Of a stretch of DNA of 64,000 nt, positions 26,500-35,471 are shown in pieces (within the stretch, counting starts at the first letter, position 1; the number at the start of each line of letters is the position of its first letter). A program made the translations under genes and the position numbers. The stretch is from Candidatus Cloacimonadota bacterium (GTDB lineage Bacteria; Cloacimonadota; Cloacimonadia; Cloacimonadales; TCS61): NCBI GenBank assembly GCA_030445745.1, contig JASUTE010000001.1, positions 186,001 to 250,000 on the forward strand. Reading direction: 5' to 3'. Under the pieces are notes generated by a model, which did not search any database, was not told the origin of the DNA, and was given only the letters and a program-made list of their open reading frames with translations.

Positions 26500-28632
26500 C
26501 TACCTCCGCGAGAATTTAAAAGCATCTGTAGTACGACCAATATTCAAGTAAAATTGCACTTCAGCATCTTCTCGAAAACCTATTCCAAGCTTTATTGAAC
26601 CCAACTGAGTTTTGTAGCCTAGCTTAGCCCCATAACCATAGTAAAATTTATTTTCTGGTGACCAGCTCCTTTCGTTACCCAAAGAGAGCACATTTGCCTG
26701 TAGGTCAAAGTAAAGATTTTTATATACATTGGTTCTAAGCGCAAAAGTGTTTATTTGGAAGATAGGAGCACTTTTTTCTTTGGGATCCAAACCCAAAAAG
26801 CTGTCTATACCTCCTATAAAGAAAGGATCGAAATTCATATCAAAATCTTCAAAATAACTACCATATTCAAATTGATATTTCAACGAAATCCATTTTTTGT
26901 AGGGGAAAAAAGTTTTTAAAAACAGCCAAAATTTCTTGTACCCGCGGTCACTGAAATAGATATCCCGGGCACCAGAAAGTTTGGCCATTAACTGTGTTCC
27001 TTGCATAGGAAAATCAAAATCATCTAAACTTTCATGATATGCTTTTATACCAATTCCAGTAGATTTGTAGCTGGTTTCTGTGAAATCAGCTATATCCTGA
27101 TATAATTTTTTGCGAAAATGAAAAGCGTAAGCTTCCAATATGAAAGCATCTCGAACGTAGGCTCCCACACCTAAAGTAGTGCCATATTCCAACGATTTTA
27201 CACTGTTAGTTTTCTGGTGGTCTTGGTTATAAGAATAGAAACGGTCTTTTAACAGATTAGGAAAAATACGAAAATACACGCCATAGTGTTTGCCAAAGTT
27301 TTTTACATAATCCAAATTAACTGCCGGCATATTACCCAATTTAAAATTAAAAAGTAGTTTGGAATTTGGCTGCAAAACATTTGTGAGGCTTATTGTGTTA
27401 CTCAAGGTGAAATCGCTTTCTTCATCGTAAGCAACTCCTATTCCCAATTGCCGGCGACGACGCTCTCTTACCATTATCGTAAGCCGATAGGAGTATTTAT
27501 CTCTTTCCAAAACCGGATATATACTTTCGAATAATTTTGAATTATAAACTTCTTCCACTGCCTTCATTATTTCGGTTTTACTGTAAACCTCATTTTCAGA
27601 AAGATCTAAATATTCTTTTATTTTCGAGCTGGAAAGATGCTTATTGCCTTTTATGTTAATATCGGCTATTCTAATTTTGTAAGGAACGGGCGTGTATAGT
27701 TTGGCAAATTTTGGTTTCAGGCTATGTTGTTTTATCTGCTTTATATATTTTTGGGCGGAATTGTACCCAATCTGAATAATCTGTTTCTTTTTATCAAAAT
27801 CCAATAGTTTAAATTCTACCAGATCTGGTTCTATTATCAAATCGCACTGCTTTTCCGAACTCTGCACATGTTTTTGCATATTAACATTCACAGTTTGATT
27901 CAGAACATCTATCATAGTATTTAATTCTTCCTGTTTTGCCAAATAACTATTGGCTTTCACACCTATTACATAATCTGCTCCCATAGCTCGAACCACCTCT
28001 GCTGGTAAATTAGATAAAATTCCGCCATCTATGTACAATGAATCGTCTATGGCAAAAGGTTTCAAAACAGTTGGGAAACTTAAAGAAGCACGAATTGCCT
28101 CGTGCAAATTACCTTCCTGAAAGACCTTCAGTTCACCTGTTACAATATTTGTAGCAGTGCAGCGAAAGGGAATATTGAAGGAATTGAAATCTCTGGTAGA
28201 AGCTGCGCGATAGGTGAAGTCGAACAATAAATTGATTAGATTTTGGCCTGCTGCAAAAGCTTGTGGCAACTGCAACCGGTATTTTTCATCAAAATAAAAA
28301 TTTATATTGGAATAGGGCAGCCAGCGTTTTTGACTAACATAATAATCTTTGCGATAGATAGTATCATCCAATATTTCTAACCAAGCTTGATTTAGCATTA
28401 TCTGTTCGATCTCTTCGGCACTGTAGCCAATGGCGTACATTGCCCCTATCAGCGCTCCACTGCTAGTCCCCGCGATATAACTGATGTGAATATCGGCTTC
28501 TTCCAGAGCTTTGAGAACGCCAACGTGTGCTAATCCTCGCACTCCACCGCCACTCAAAGCCAATCCTATTCCTTGGGCAGCCAGTATGCCGGTGAATGAT
28601 ATTAATAATAAAACTAAACTAATTTTTTTCAT
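26500..28632 (-). CDS. Patatin-like phospholipase fused to POTRA and Omp85-type barrel
   Basis: 710 residues from the ATG at 28632, which starts a clear signal peptide (MKKISLVLLLISFTGILAAQ); an ATG 39 bases upstream would bury it. Patatin domain: oxyanion loop GGGVRG at 28-33, nucleophile S57 in GTSSG, catalytic D202 in YIDGGILSN. A POTRA-like module follows (IADINIKGNKHLSSSKIKEYL, about 315-385). The last 310 residues are aromatic-rich strands of a surface-antigen barrel ending in YLNIGRTTDAFKF. This is the PlpD/type Vd layout, in which the barrel anchors or exports the lipase; FCB relatives are common. A TTGACA lies about 30 bases upstream. Confidence 0.88.
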   Translation of the reverse strand: MKKISLVLLLISFTGILAAQGIGLALSGGGVRGLAHVGVLKALEEADIHISYIAGTSSGALIGAMYAIGYSAEEIEQIMLNQAWLEILDDTIYRKDYYVSQKRWLPYSNINFYFDEKYRLQLPQAFAAGQNLINLLFDFTYRAASTRDFNSFNIPFRCTATNIVTGELKVFQEGNLHEAIRASLSFPTVLKPFAIDDSLYIDGGILSNLPAEVVRAMGADYVIGVKANSYLAKQEELNTMIDVLNQTVNVNMQKHVQSSEKQCDLIIEPDLVEFKLLDFDKKKQIIQIGYNSAQKYIKQIKQHSLKPKFAKLYTPVPYKIRIADINIKGNKHLSSSKIKEYLDLSENEVYSKTEIMKAVEEVYNSKLFESIYPVLERDKYSYRLTIMVRERRRRQLGIGVAYDEESDFTLSNTISLTNVLQPNSKLLFNFKLGNMPAVNLDYVKNFGKHYGVYFRIFPNLLKDRFYSYNQDHQKTNSVKSLEYGTTLGVGAYVRDAFILEAYAFHFRKKLYQDIADFTETSYKSTGIGIKAYHESLDDFDFPMQGTQLMAKLSGARDIYFSDRGYKKFWLFLKTFFPYKKWISLKYQFEYGSYFEDFDMNFDPFFIGGIDSFLGLDPKEKSAPIFQINTFALRTNVYKNLYFDLQANVLSLGNERSWSPENKFYYGYGAKLGYKTQLGSIKLGIGFREDAEVQFYLNIGRTTDAFKFSRR

Positions 28633-28675
28633 TGTTTTAAATTTTAAATTTATTATTTTAATGTCAAGCAAACAA

Positions 28676-28711
28676 AAAAAGACGAAAAGCGGTGCAGCTC
28701 TTCGTCTTTTT
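28676..28711 (-). terminator. Intrinsic terminator downstream of hppA
   Basis: An 11-bp stem (AAAAAGACGAA / TTCGTCTTTTT) extended by an inner AGC/GCT pair encloses the loop. It starts 12 bases after the hppA stop and has A/T tracts on both sides, so it could also work in the opposite direction. Confidence 0.75.
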
Positions 28712-28722
28712 AAAGACTATAT

Positions 28723-31005
28723 CTATTTTTCTATACTTTCTTCGTATTGAATATTCTCCAATACATTTTCCTTGGTATAGAGTTTTTCAATTTTAGGAGA
28801 ATAAGCCACTATAAAGCCTGCAAACACAATGCTAACCATACTCATAAGTTTGATCAGGATATTTATAGAAGGGCCGGCCGTATCTTTGAAAGGATCTCCA
28901 ACTGTATCACCAACTATGGAAGCATTATGTGCTTCTGAATGTTTACCTCCCATTTGGCCAGTTTCAATGTATTTTTTAGCGTTATCCCAAGCTCCACCGG
29001 CATTGTTCATCATAATTGCCAGGACAAGACCTGTGGATAGCCCGCCAGCTAGAACACCCAAAACTCCCGCTATTCCAAATATTAAGCCGGTAGCGATAGG
29101 AGTTACTATTCCCAAAAGTGCTGGTGCTATCATCTCTCTTTGAGCACCAACTGCCGAAATTTTCACACACTTAGCGTATTCTGGTTCAACTTCACCCTTC
29201 AAAATACCTGGTTTCGCTTTGAATTGACGCCTTACTTCTGCTACCATATCGCCAGCAGCTCGTCCTACAGCTTTCATGGTAAGTGCGGCAAATACGAACG
29301 TTACCATAGCACCAAGAAAAATACTAACCAAGAAGCGTGGATTCATTAGATTTATTTTGTAGAAAGCGATAAAATCGGAAATTGTAGCTTGATCTAAGCC
29401 TATTTCTTTTACCAAATTTGTTGTATAATGAATATTCAATACTTTAGCACCTAAAAGACGCAATCCAGTGCGTACCTCTTCTAAATAAGCGGCTAAAAGA
29501 GCCATAGCAGTAAGGGCAGCTGAGCCAATAGCAAAACCTTTTCCAGTAGCTGCTGTGGTGTTGCCAACCGAATCTAGAGCATCTGTTCTCTCTCTTACTT
29601 CTTTAGGAAGCTTAGACATTTCAGCGTTTCCGCCAGCGTTATCGGCAATAGGTCCAAAAGCATCCATAGCTAAAGTAACTCCTAACGTTGCCAACATTCC
29701 CACAGCGCCAAAGCCAATGCCATAAAGCCCAACTTCGGTATATTCGAAACCATGACTTAGACTAAAAGCAGCAATAATTGCAATCACAATAATAATAACC
29801 GGTGCAGCCGTCGATTTCATGCCTACGGCAATACCATCAATAATAACTGTGGCAGGGCCATATTCTGCTTGTTTGGCAATTCCTTGAGTTGGCTTAAAAC
29901 TGTGGGAAGTAGAACGCTCGGTGAAATAACCAATGAGTACTCCAGCGGCTAATCCTATCACACTTGCCAGAAACACACCAAAGGCGTATTGAGGAGGTAA
30001 CATATAATGGGTTATAAAATAACTGGCAATGGCAATTAAAATAGAGCTTCCATAAACACCTTTATTCAAGGCAAACATCAGTTCTTTGGTACCTGCCCCT
30101 TCTTTGGTAGAAACCATGTAAATGCCCAATATGGAAAGTAGTGCTCCAACTCCCGCTAAAGCCATAGGTGCAGTAACAAAATAGATTGCATGTTCTTTCA
30201 TAGCTTGGGTACCAAATCCAAAGATCTGAGTTACCGCAGCCATACCCAAAGCAGCTGTAGCCAATATCGAGCCAGCATAAGATTCATAAAGGTCGGCGCC
30301 CATACCTGCTACATCGCCTACATTATCACCTACATTATCGGCAATAGTAGCTGGATTCCTAGGATCATCTTCCGGAATCCCAGCTTCGATCTTTCCTACT
30401 AAATCAGCTCCCACATCAGCGGCTTTGGTATAAATACCTCCGCCTAAGCGAGCAAAAAGTGCCTGAGTAGAAGCACCCATTCCAAAACTAAGCATTACAA
30501 CCGTAATTGTTTGCAGAGGCATTTTGACCGAATTTAGAATATAGAACCAAATTGATATATCGATAAGAGCCAAACCGACAACAGCTAATCCCATTACACC
30601 GCCAGCACGAAAAGCTATTTTCAAACCTTTATTCAAACTATCACGGGCTCCTTGCGTTGTACGGTTGGAAGCCAAGGTAGCTGTGTTCATTCCTATAAAA
30701 CCAGCTAATCCACTAAAAAAACCTCCAGTTAAAAAAGCCCAAGGGATTAAGGGATGTAAAACTTTTAGAACCCAAGCCATGATGTTGAAAATAATAAAAG
30801 CAATTACGAAGAATATTCCTACACCCTTATATTGCTGCTTTAAATAGGCAAAAGCTCCCTCTCTCACATGTCCGGCAATTCTTTGCATTTGTTCGTTTCC
30901 GGGGTCTTGCTTTTTCACATTACGAAAAAGAATAAATGCAAAAATCAAAGCTAAAATCGCTCCAAATGGTGCTAAATACCATAAAAATGGAATTTTATCT
31001 ACCAT
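28723..31005 (-). CDS. hppA: Membrane-bound ion-pumping pyrophosphatase, K+-dependent type
   Basis: 760 residues from the ATG at 31005 (a G-run GGGGG precedes it; an ATG 12 bases upstream has none). About sixteen membrane segments are expected. Substrate-binding signatures are complete: [18 protein letters not shown], the [19 protein letters not shown] loop, [16 protein letters not shown] and [11 protein letters not shown] near the C-terminus. The Ala and Gly in [10 protein letters not shown] (rather than Lys and Thr) mark the K+-dependent subgroup. That subgroup includes both Na+ and H+ pumps, so the ion is not decided here. It hydrolyses pyrophosphate to build a membrane gradient, an energy-saving device common in anaerobes. 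Monocistronic. Confidence 0.95.
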   Translation of the reverse strand: MVDKIPFLWYLAPFGAILALIFAFILFRNVKKQDPGNEQMQRIAGHVREGAFAYLKQQYKGVGIFFVIAFIIFNIMAWVLKVLHPLIPWAFLTGGFFSGLAGFIGMNTATLASNRTTQGARDSLNKGLKIAFRAGGVMGLAVVGLALIDISIWFYILNSVKMPLQTITVVMLSFGMGASTQALFARLGGGIYTKAADVGADLVGKIEAGIPEDDPRNPATIADNVGDNVGDVAGMGADLYESYAGSILATAALGMAAVTQIFGFGTQAMKEHAIYFVTAPMALAGVGALLSILGIYMVSTKEGAGTKELMFALNKGVYGSSILIAIASYFITHYMLPPQYAFGVFLASVIGLAAGVLIGYFTERSTSHSFKPTQGIAKQAEYGPATVIIDGIAVGMKSTAAPVIIIVIAIIAAFSLSHGFEYTEVGLYGIGFGAVGMLATLGVTLAMDAFGPIADNAGGNAEMSKLPKEVRERTDALDSVGNTTAATGKGFAIGSAALTAMALLAAYLEEVRTGLRLLGAKVLNIHYTTNLVKEIGLDQATISDFIAFYKINLMNPRFLVSIFLGAMVTFVFAALTMKAVGRAAGDMVAEVRRQFKAKPGILKGEVEPEYAKCVKISAVGAQREMIAPALLGIVTPIATGLIFGIAGVLGVLAGGLSTGLVLAIMMNNAGGAWDNAKKYIETGQMGGKHSEAHNASIVGDTVGDPFKDTAGPSINILIKLMSMVSIVFAGFIVAYSPKIEKLYTKENVLENIQYEESIEK

Positions 31006-31017
31006 ATATACCCCCAT

Positions 31018-31330
31018 ATCTTTTGTATAACAAACAATTTATCATTTCGCTATTTGTCAAGGAATTATCAAAATAATGATTAATTGATCCCAGCGTTACT
31101 TATTTCTATATTTGCAATATTACCCATAACTATTTTATAATAGACAAAATTTATATTTTTCTACTCCCTGATTAAATAATACTTGACTTGCAAGGCAATC
31201 ATGCAATTTTTTTGACAAATGGGAAAAGAGATTTAGATTATTATATTTGGGAAGTTAGCAAGGATTATGAATTCTGTACTTATAGTAACGGACAAGGGAA
31301 TGTGCAATATTAACAAGGGATGAAAAATAA
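31018..31330. promoter_or_regulatory. Divergent promoter region of hppA and the betaine transporter
   Basis: Two TTGACA boxes point outwards: on the minus strand at plus 31055-31060 for hppA, and on the plus strand at 31212-31217 for the transporter. The latter is followed after 16 bases by TAGATT (31234-31239), a plausible -10. The hppA box has no good -10 at 16-18 bases. No riboswitch-like structure was seen. Confidence 0.4.
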
Positions 31331-32563
31331 ATGGCAGCTAAACAAGAAATTAAATTAGAAATTCAAGATCTCACCAAAATATTTGGTCGCCGACGTAAAG
31401 AAGCGCAAAAACTATTAGAAAACCATCATAGCAAAGACGAGATCCTGGAAAAAACTGGCTGCACTGTGGGTGTGAACAAAGCCAGCTTAAAAATTATGAA
31501 AGGTGAAGTGTTTGTTGTTATGGGGCTTTCCGGAAGTGGAAAATCTACTCTGCTGCGCTGCTTGAACAGGCTAATCGAGCCAACCTCCGGTAAGATAATA
31601 TTAGATGGGATAGATATAACCAATGTGGAATTGGAAAAACTGCGTCAAATACGGAGAACAGAGATGTCGATGGTTTTTCAACATTTCGGTTTATTACCGC
31701 ACCGCACAGTGGCTTCCAATGTTTCATTTGGCTTAGAAATTCAAGGTGTAAAGGAAAATGAATGCAGAAAAAAAGCTTTGGATGTAATAGGGACTGTAGG
31801 CTTGGATGGTTATGAAGATATGATGACTGGTGAACTAAGTGGAGGTATGCAGCAAAGGGTAGGTTTAGCACGCGCCCTGGCTACTGATCCTGAAATTCTT
31901 TTGATGGATGAAGCTTTTAGCGCTTTAGACCCCCTTATCCGCAGAAATATGCAAGATGAACTAATAGATCTGCAGGAAAAAGTACACAAAACCATCGTCT
32001 TCATTACTCACGATTTAGATGAAGCTCTGAAGCTTGGAGATAGAATCGCAATCATGAAAGATGGCTTAATAGTTCAAATAGGCACACCTGAAGATATTCT
32101 TACCAATCCAGCCAACGACTATGTAAAAGCTTTTGTGGAAGATGTGGATAGCAGCAAAGTTATCACAGCTTCAGCAATTATGTTCAAACATCCTGAAAGG
32201 ATCATGGATCCCAAAGATGGGGTTGGATTAGCTATTAGAGTTATGAAAAAAAACGGGATAAACTGTTTGCCGGTAACCGATAGCAACAATAATTTTGAAG
32301 GTTATGTTCATATTGATACTGTAGTAAAACATAAGAAAGAGGGAGGACATACCTTAGAAGGTATTATCGATCCAGAAGTTCCCAAATGCCTCCCCGATAC
32401 ACCTATTGCTGATCTTTTGCCTTTGGTTATAAGTTCAGATTTGCCTATCGCCGTAGTAAATAGCAAAGGCAAACTGGAAGGCATTGTAAGCAAACCTTCT
32501 GTAATCTCAGAAATAACAGGTGAAGATGTCGAATTACAAGAAAAAACGGTAGAGGAGGAATAA
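31331..32563 (+). CDS. proV: Glycine betaine/proline ABC transporter ATPase with CBS domains
   Basis: 410 residues of the ProV/OpuAA type. Walker A GLSGSGKST at 65-73; QHFGLLPHRTVASNVSFGLE Q-loop region; ABC signature LSGGMQQRVGLARAL near 168-182; Walker B LLMDEAFSALDP. Two CBS repeats occupy about 285-400; in OpuA-type systems these sense ionic strength. The protein energises uptake of osmoprotectants. First gene of a four-gene operon; the permease GTG follows after 3 bases. Confidence 0.93.
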   Translation: MAAKQEIKLEIQDLTKIFGRRRKEAQKLLENHHSKDEILEKTGCTVGVNKASLKIMKGEVFVVMGLSGSGKSTLLRCLNRLIEPTSGKIILDGIDITNVELEKLRQIRRTEMSMVFQHFGLLPHRTVASNVSFGLEIQGVKENECRKKALDVIGTVGLDGYEDMMTGELSGGMQQRVGLARALATDPEILLMDEAFSALDPLIRRNMQDELIDLQEKVHKTIVFITHDLDEALKLGDRIAIMKDGLIVQIGTPEDILTNPANDYVKAFVEDVDSSKVITASAIMFKHPERIMDPKDGVGLAIRVMKKNGINCLPVTDSNNNFEGYVHIDTVVKHKKEGGHTLEGIIDPEVPKCLPDTPIADLLPLVISSDLPIAVVNSKGKLEGIVSKPSVISEITGEDVELQEKTVEEE

Positions 32564-32566
32564 AAA

Positions 32567-33400
32567 GTGTATAAACTACCAGTAGGTAAATTTTTTGAAA
32601 GTATAATAGACTGGCTAACTCAGAATTTAGGGCCTTTCTTTGATATTATAAATAGTATCTTAACTGGCATTATCTCAACATTTGAAACAGTCCTTCTGTT
32701 TATTCCACCTCTAATTTTGATAGCTTTAATGGTAGTTTTAGCTTGGCGTATAGCTGGTAAGGGAGTAGCTATATTCTCTATCATTGGTTTGCTGTTGATT
32801 CATAGTATGGGTTTCTGGGAAGAAACAATGATAACTCTTGCCTTAGTAGTAACATCCGGACTATTAGCATTGATTATTGGCATTCCAGTAGGAATTTGGG
32901 CTTCCCGAAAAGATGCGGTAGAAAATGTAGTGCGCCCCATATTGGACTTTATGCAAACGATGCCGGCATTTGTTTACCTTATTCCAGCTGTGCTCTTTTT
33001 CCAACTGGGAAAAGTACCTGGTGCGGTTGCCACAGTTATATTTGCTATGCCACCTGCAGTTAGATTAACCAATTTAGGAATTAGACAGGTGCAGAAAGAG
33101 GTGGTAGAAGCAGCTAGAGCTTTTGGGAGTACTTCGCAGCAACTTTTATTTAAAGTACAGCTACCCCTGGCTACTCCAACTATTTTAGCTGGAGTAAACC
33201 AGACAATTATGCTGGCACTTTCTATGGTTGTTATTGCTGCTATGATTGGTGCTGGTGGACTGGGCGGAGAAATATTGAAAGGAATAACCCAGCTGAAAAT
33301 AGGACTGGGTTTTGAAAGTGGAATATCGGTAGTAATTTTAGCAATTTTCTTAGACAGAATTACCCAGGCAATGGGTGAAAAAAGTCAAAACAAAAAATAG
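32567..33400 (+). CDS. proW: Glycine betaine/proline ABC transporter permease
   Basis: 277 residues starting at GTG behind an AGGAGGAA site. About six to seven membrane segments; the cytoplasmic EAA-type loop is VVEAARAFGSTSQQLLFKVQLPLATP, and PAFVYLIPAVLFFQLGKVPG is typical of ProW/OpuAB. It forms the translocation channel with the ProV-like ATPase. Confidence 0.92.
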   Translation: MYKLPVGKFFESIIDWLTQNLGPFFDIINSILTGIISTFETVLLFIPPLILIALMVVLAWRIAGKGVAIFSIIGLLLIHSMGFWEETMITLALVVTSGLLALIIGIPVGIWASRKDAVENVVRPILDFMQTMPAFVYLIPAVLFFQLGKVPGAVATVIFAMPPAVRLTNLGIRQVQKEVVEAARAFGSTSQQLLFKVQLPLATPTILAGVNQTIMLALSMVVIAAMIGAGGLGGEILKGITQLKIGLGFESGISVVILAIFLDRITQAMGEKSQNKK

Positions 33401-33409
33401 GAGGGATTA

Positions 33410-34267
33410 ATGAAAATTTTAACCAAACTAATACTAGTTTTTGCTGTATTAGCACTTGTATTTGGATGTTCAACGCAAACTGGAAACAAAAAAGCAGACC
33501 TAGTATATGTAAACTGGGCCGAAGGTATTGCCTATACCCACCTGGCAAAGGTTGTATTAGAAGAAAAGATGGGCTATGATGTTACCATTACCGCTGCAGA
33601 CGTAGCTCCTGCTTACACAGCAGTGGCAACTGGCAATAAAGATGCTTTCATGGAAACATGGTTACCTGTACTTCATAAAGATTATATTGAAAAATACCAA
33701 GATAGCCTCATCGATTTAGGCCATGTTTATGAAGGAACTCAAAGTGGCCTAGTAGTACCAGAATATGTTACTATCGATAAAATTTCTCAGTTGAATGACT
33801 ACAAAGAAAAATTCAATGGAGTTATCACTGGTATCGATGCTGGTGCCGGTATTATGAAAACAACAGAAGAACTCATCGATGTATATGGTTTAGAACTTGA
33901 TCTTATGGAATCTAGCGGACCAGCTATGACAGCTGCCCTTAAAGATGCTATAGATAACGAAGAATGGATAGTAGTAACTGGTTGGAAACCACATTGGATG
34001 TTTGGCCGCTGGGATCTAAAATTCCTCAAACAAGATGAAGACAAAATGATGTGGAAACAAGGTAATATCCACATAATGGGTAACAAAAACCTGAGAGAAA
34101 CTAAACCTGAATTGGCTCAATTCCTTAGTAATATGTTCTTTACAGATGCTCAACTTGCCGACTTAATGATCAAAGTAAAAGAATCCGACCAACCAATCGA
34201 AGAAGTTGTAAAAACTTGGATGAATAATAATGAAGATGTTATTAATAAGTGGATTCCCACTAAATAA
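33410..34267 (+). CDS. proX: Glycine betaine-type substrate-binding lipoprotein
   Basis: 285 residues. A lipoprotein signal ends in LVFGCS, giving Cys at about 20. The OpuAC fold is recognisable from VYVNWAEGIAYTHLAKVVLEE, from MKTTEELIDVYGL and from GWKPHWMFGRWDLKFL; aromatic residues W36, Y40, W201, W205 and W210 (approximate numbers) could form the quaternary-ammonium cage. Translation starts 9 bases after the permease behind TAGGAGGG. The exact ligand (betaine, proline betaine, choline) is not determined by sequence. Confidence 0.9.
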   Translation: MKILTKLILVFAVLALVFGCSTQTGNKKADLVYVNWAEGIAYTHLAKVVLEEKMGYDVTITAADVAPAYTAVATGNKDAFMETWLPVLHKDYIEKYQDSLIDLGHVYEGTQSGLVVPEYVTIDKISQLNDYKEKFNGVITGIDAGAGIMKTTEELIDVYGLELDLMESSGPAMTAALKDAIDNEEWIVVTGWKPHWMFGRWDLKFLKQDEDKMMWKQGNIHIMGNKNLRETKPELAQFLSNMFFTDAQLADLMIKVKESDQPIEEVVKTWMNNNEDVINKWIPTK

Positions 34268-34293
34268 CTAGGACTAAAAAAGGAGGATTATCA

Positions 34294-35406
34294 ATGAAAA
34301 AAGTATTAGGAATCTTAATGTTAGTGGCCCTGTTCGTAACCCCGTTATTAGGTGGTGGTTTTAATGTAGGAGGAGCTCTGCGTTATAACTATTTCACCAA
34401 GAGTTGGAATGATAATGTCAAAGACAGACTAGGCGATTTTGCTTTTGATACTTTCCGGTTGAACGTGAGTGGAGAAAAAGCTGGAATCACCCTGGATGCT
34501 GAATACAGATTCTATCCAGAAGTTTCCGGTGGTAATTTCCTGCACCATGGCTATATGGGATATAAATTCTGTGAAAATACTGAAATGCAGCTTGGTGTTC
34601 ACCAAGTTCCTTTTGGACTGCAGCCATATGCTTCTCATAACTACTTCTTCTCAATGCCCTACTATGTAGGTTTGGAAGATGATTATGATGCAGGTATTAA
34701 AGTTCTTCATAAGATAAACGACTTTAGCCTGGCTATTGCTTTCTATAAAAATATGGAAGTACCAAGTGCAGCAAATAACAGATACTCGATAGATATTGTA
34801 AATAATGATCCTGACGATCCTATTCAGGCTAACGAAGAAGTTAATCAGTTCAACCTTAGAGCTGCTTATAACCTTGGCATAGTCGAAATAGGAGCTTCTG
34901 CACAATATGGAAACGTTTACAATACTGTTACAGAAGATAATGGTACTCAAACAGCTTTTGCTGGCCATATAAATGCTAACTACCAAAGATTCAACCTGAA
35001 AGCCGAATACATCATGTATGAAATTAAGCCTGAAAACGGCGATGGAGTTGATGACAGCTATGTTGTAATGGGATCTTTCGGTGCACCTTATGGAGTTGCT
35101 AGCAAAGCTAACATCATAGTTGGTGGTCTTAGCTACTCTCTACCATTGGAATTTGGTCCTATCTCTAACCTCACTTTCTATAACGACTACTCTCTTATGC
35201 AAAAAGATGAAGACAACTTTGAAGATTCTGCTATGAACGTAACAGGCTGCATGGTTAAAGCTGGTAAAGTCTATGCTTATATCGATTATGCAATAGGCCA
35301 GAATCACCCATGGTTGGGCGGTAGCTGGACTAATGGTTTAGTAAATGGTGTAAACGATCCAGACTGGGAAAGTAGATTCAACATTAATCTTGGTTACTAC
35401 TTCTAA
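34294..35406 (+). CDS. Outer-membrane beta-barrel, probably a porin for the betaine system
   Basis: 370 residues: signal peptide (MKKVLGILMLVALFVTPLLG) then alternating amphipathic strands with many aromatic girdle residues, closing with RFNINLGYYF, a C-terminal beta-signal ending in Phe. The N-terminal half (FDTFRLNVSGEKAGITLDAEY, HHGYMGYKF, QLGVHQVPFGLQPY) resembles phosphate/sulfate-type porins and other FCB porin-like barrels. It has its own AAGGAGGA site, lies 26 bases after the binding protein and is closed by a strong terminator, so it is co-expressed with the transporter. A dedicated outer-membrane entry for osmolytes is the inference. Confidence 0.75.
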   Translation: MKKVLGILMLVALFVTPLLGGGFNVGGALRYNYFTKSWNDNVKDRLGDFAFDTFRLNVSGEKAGITLDAEYRFYPEVSGGNFLHHGYMGYKFCENTEMQLGVHQVPFGLQPYASHNYFFSMPYYVGLEDDYDAGIKVLHKINDFSLAIAFYKNMEVPSAANNRYSIDIVNNDPDDPIQANEEVNQFNLRAAYNLGIVEIGASAQYGNVYNTVTEDNGTQTAFAGHINANYQRFNLKAEYIMYEIKPENGDGVDDSYVVMGSFGAPYGVASKANIIVGGLSYSLPLEFGPISNLTFYNDYSLMQKDEDNFEDSAMNVTGCMVKAGKVYAYIDYAIGQNHPWLGGSWTNGLVNGVNDPDWESRFNINLGYYF

Positions 35407-35430
35407 ACCAAACTCGAACAAAATAAAAAA

Positions 35431-35463
35431 AAGGCGGGAAACAAATCCCGCCTTTTTCTTTTT
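35431..35463 (+). terminator. Bidirectional intrinsic terminator
   Basis: A perfect 9-bp stem AAGGCGGGA/TCCCGCCTT (35431-35439 with 35446-35454), loop AACAAA, is flanked by an A-run before and a T-rich run after. It separates the convergent betaine operon and lepA and should serve both. Confidence 0.9.
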
Positions 35464-35471
35464 TAATTTTA

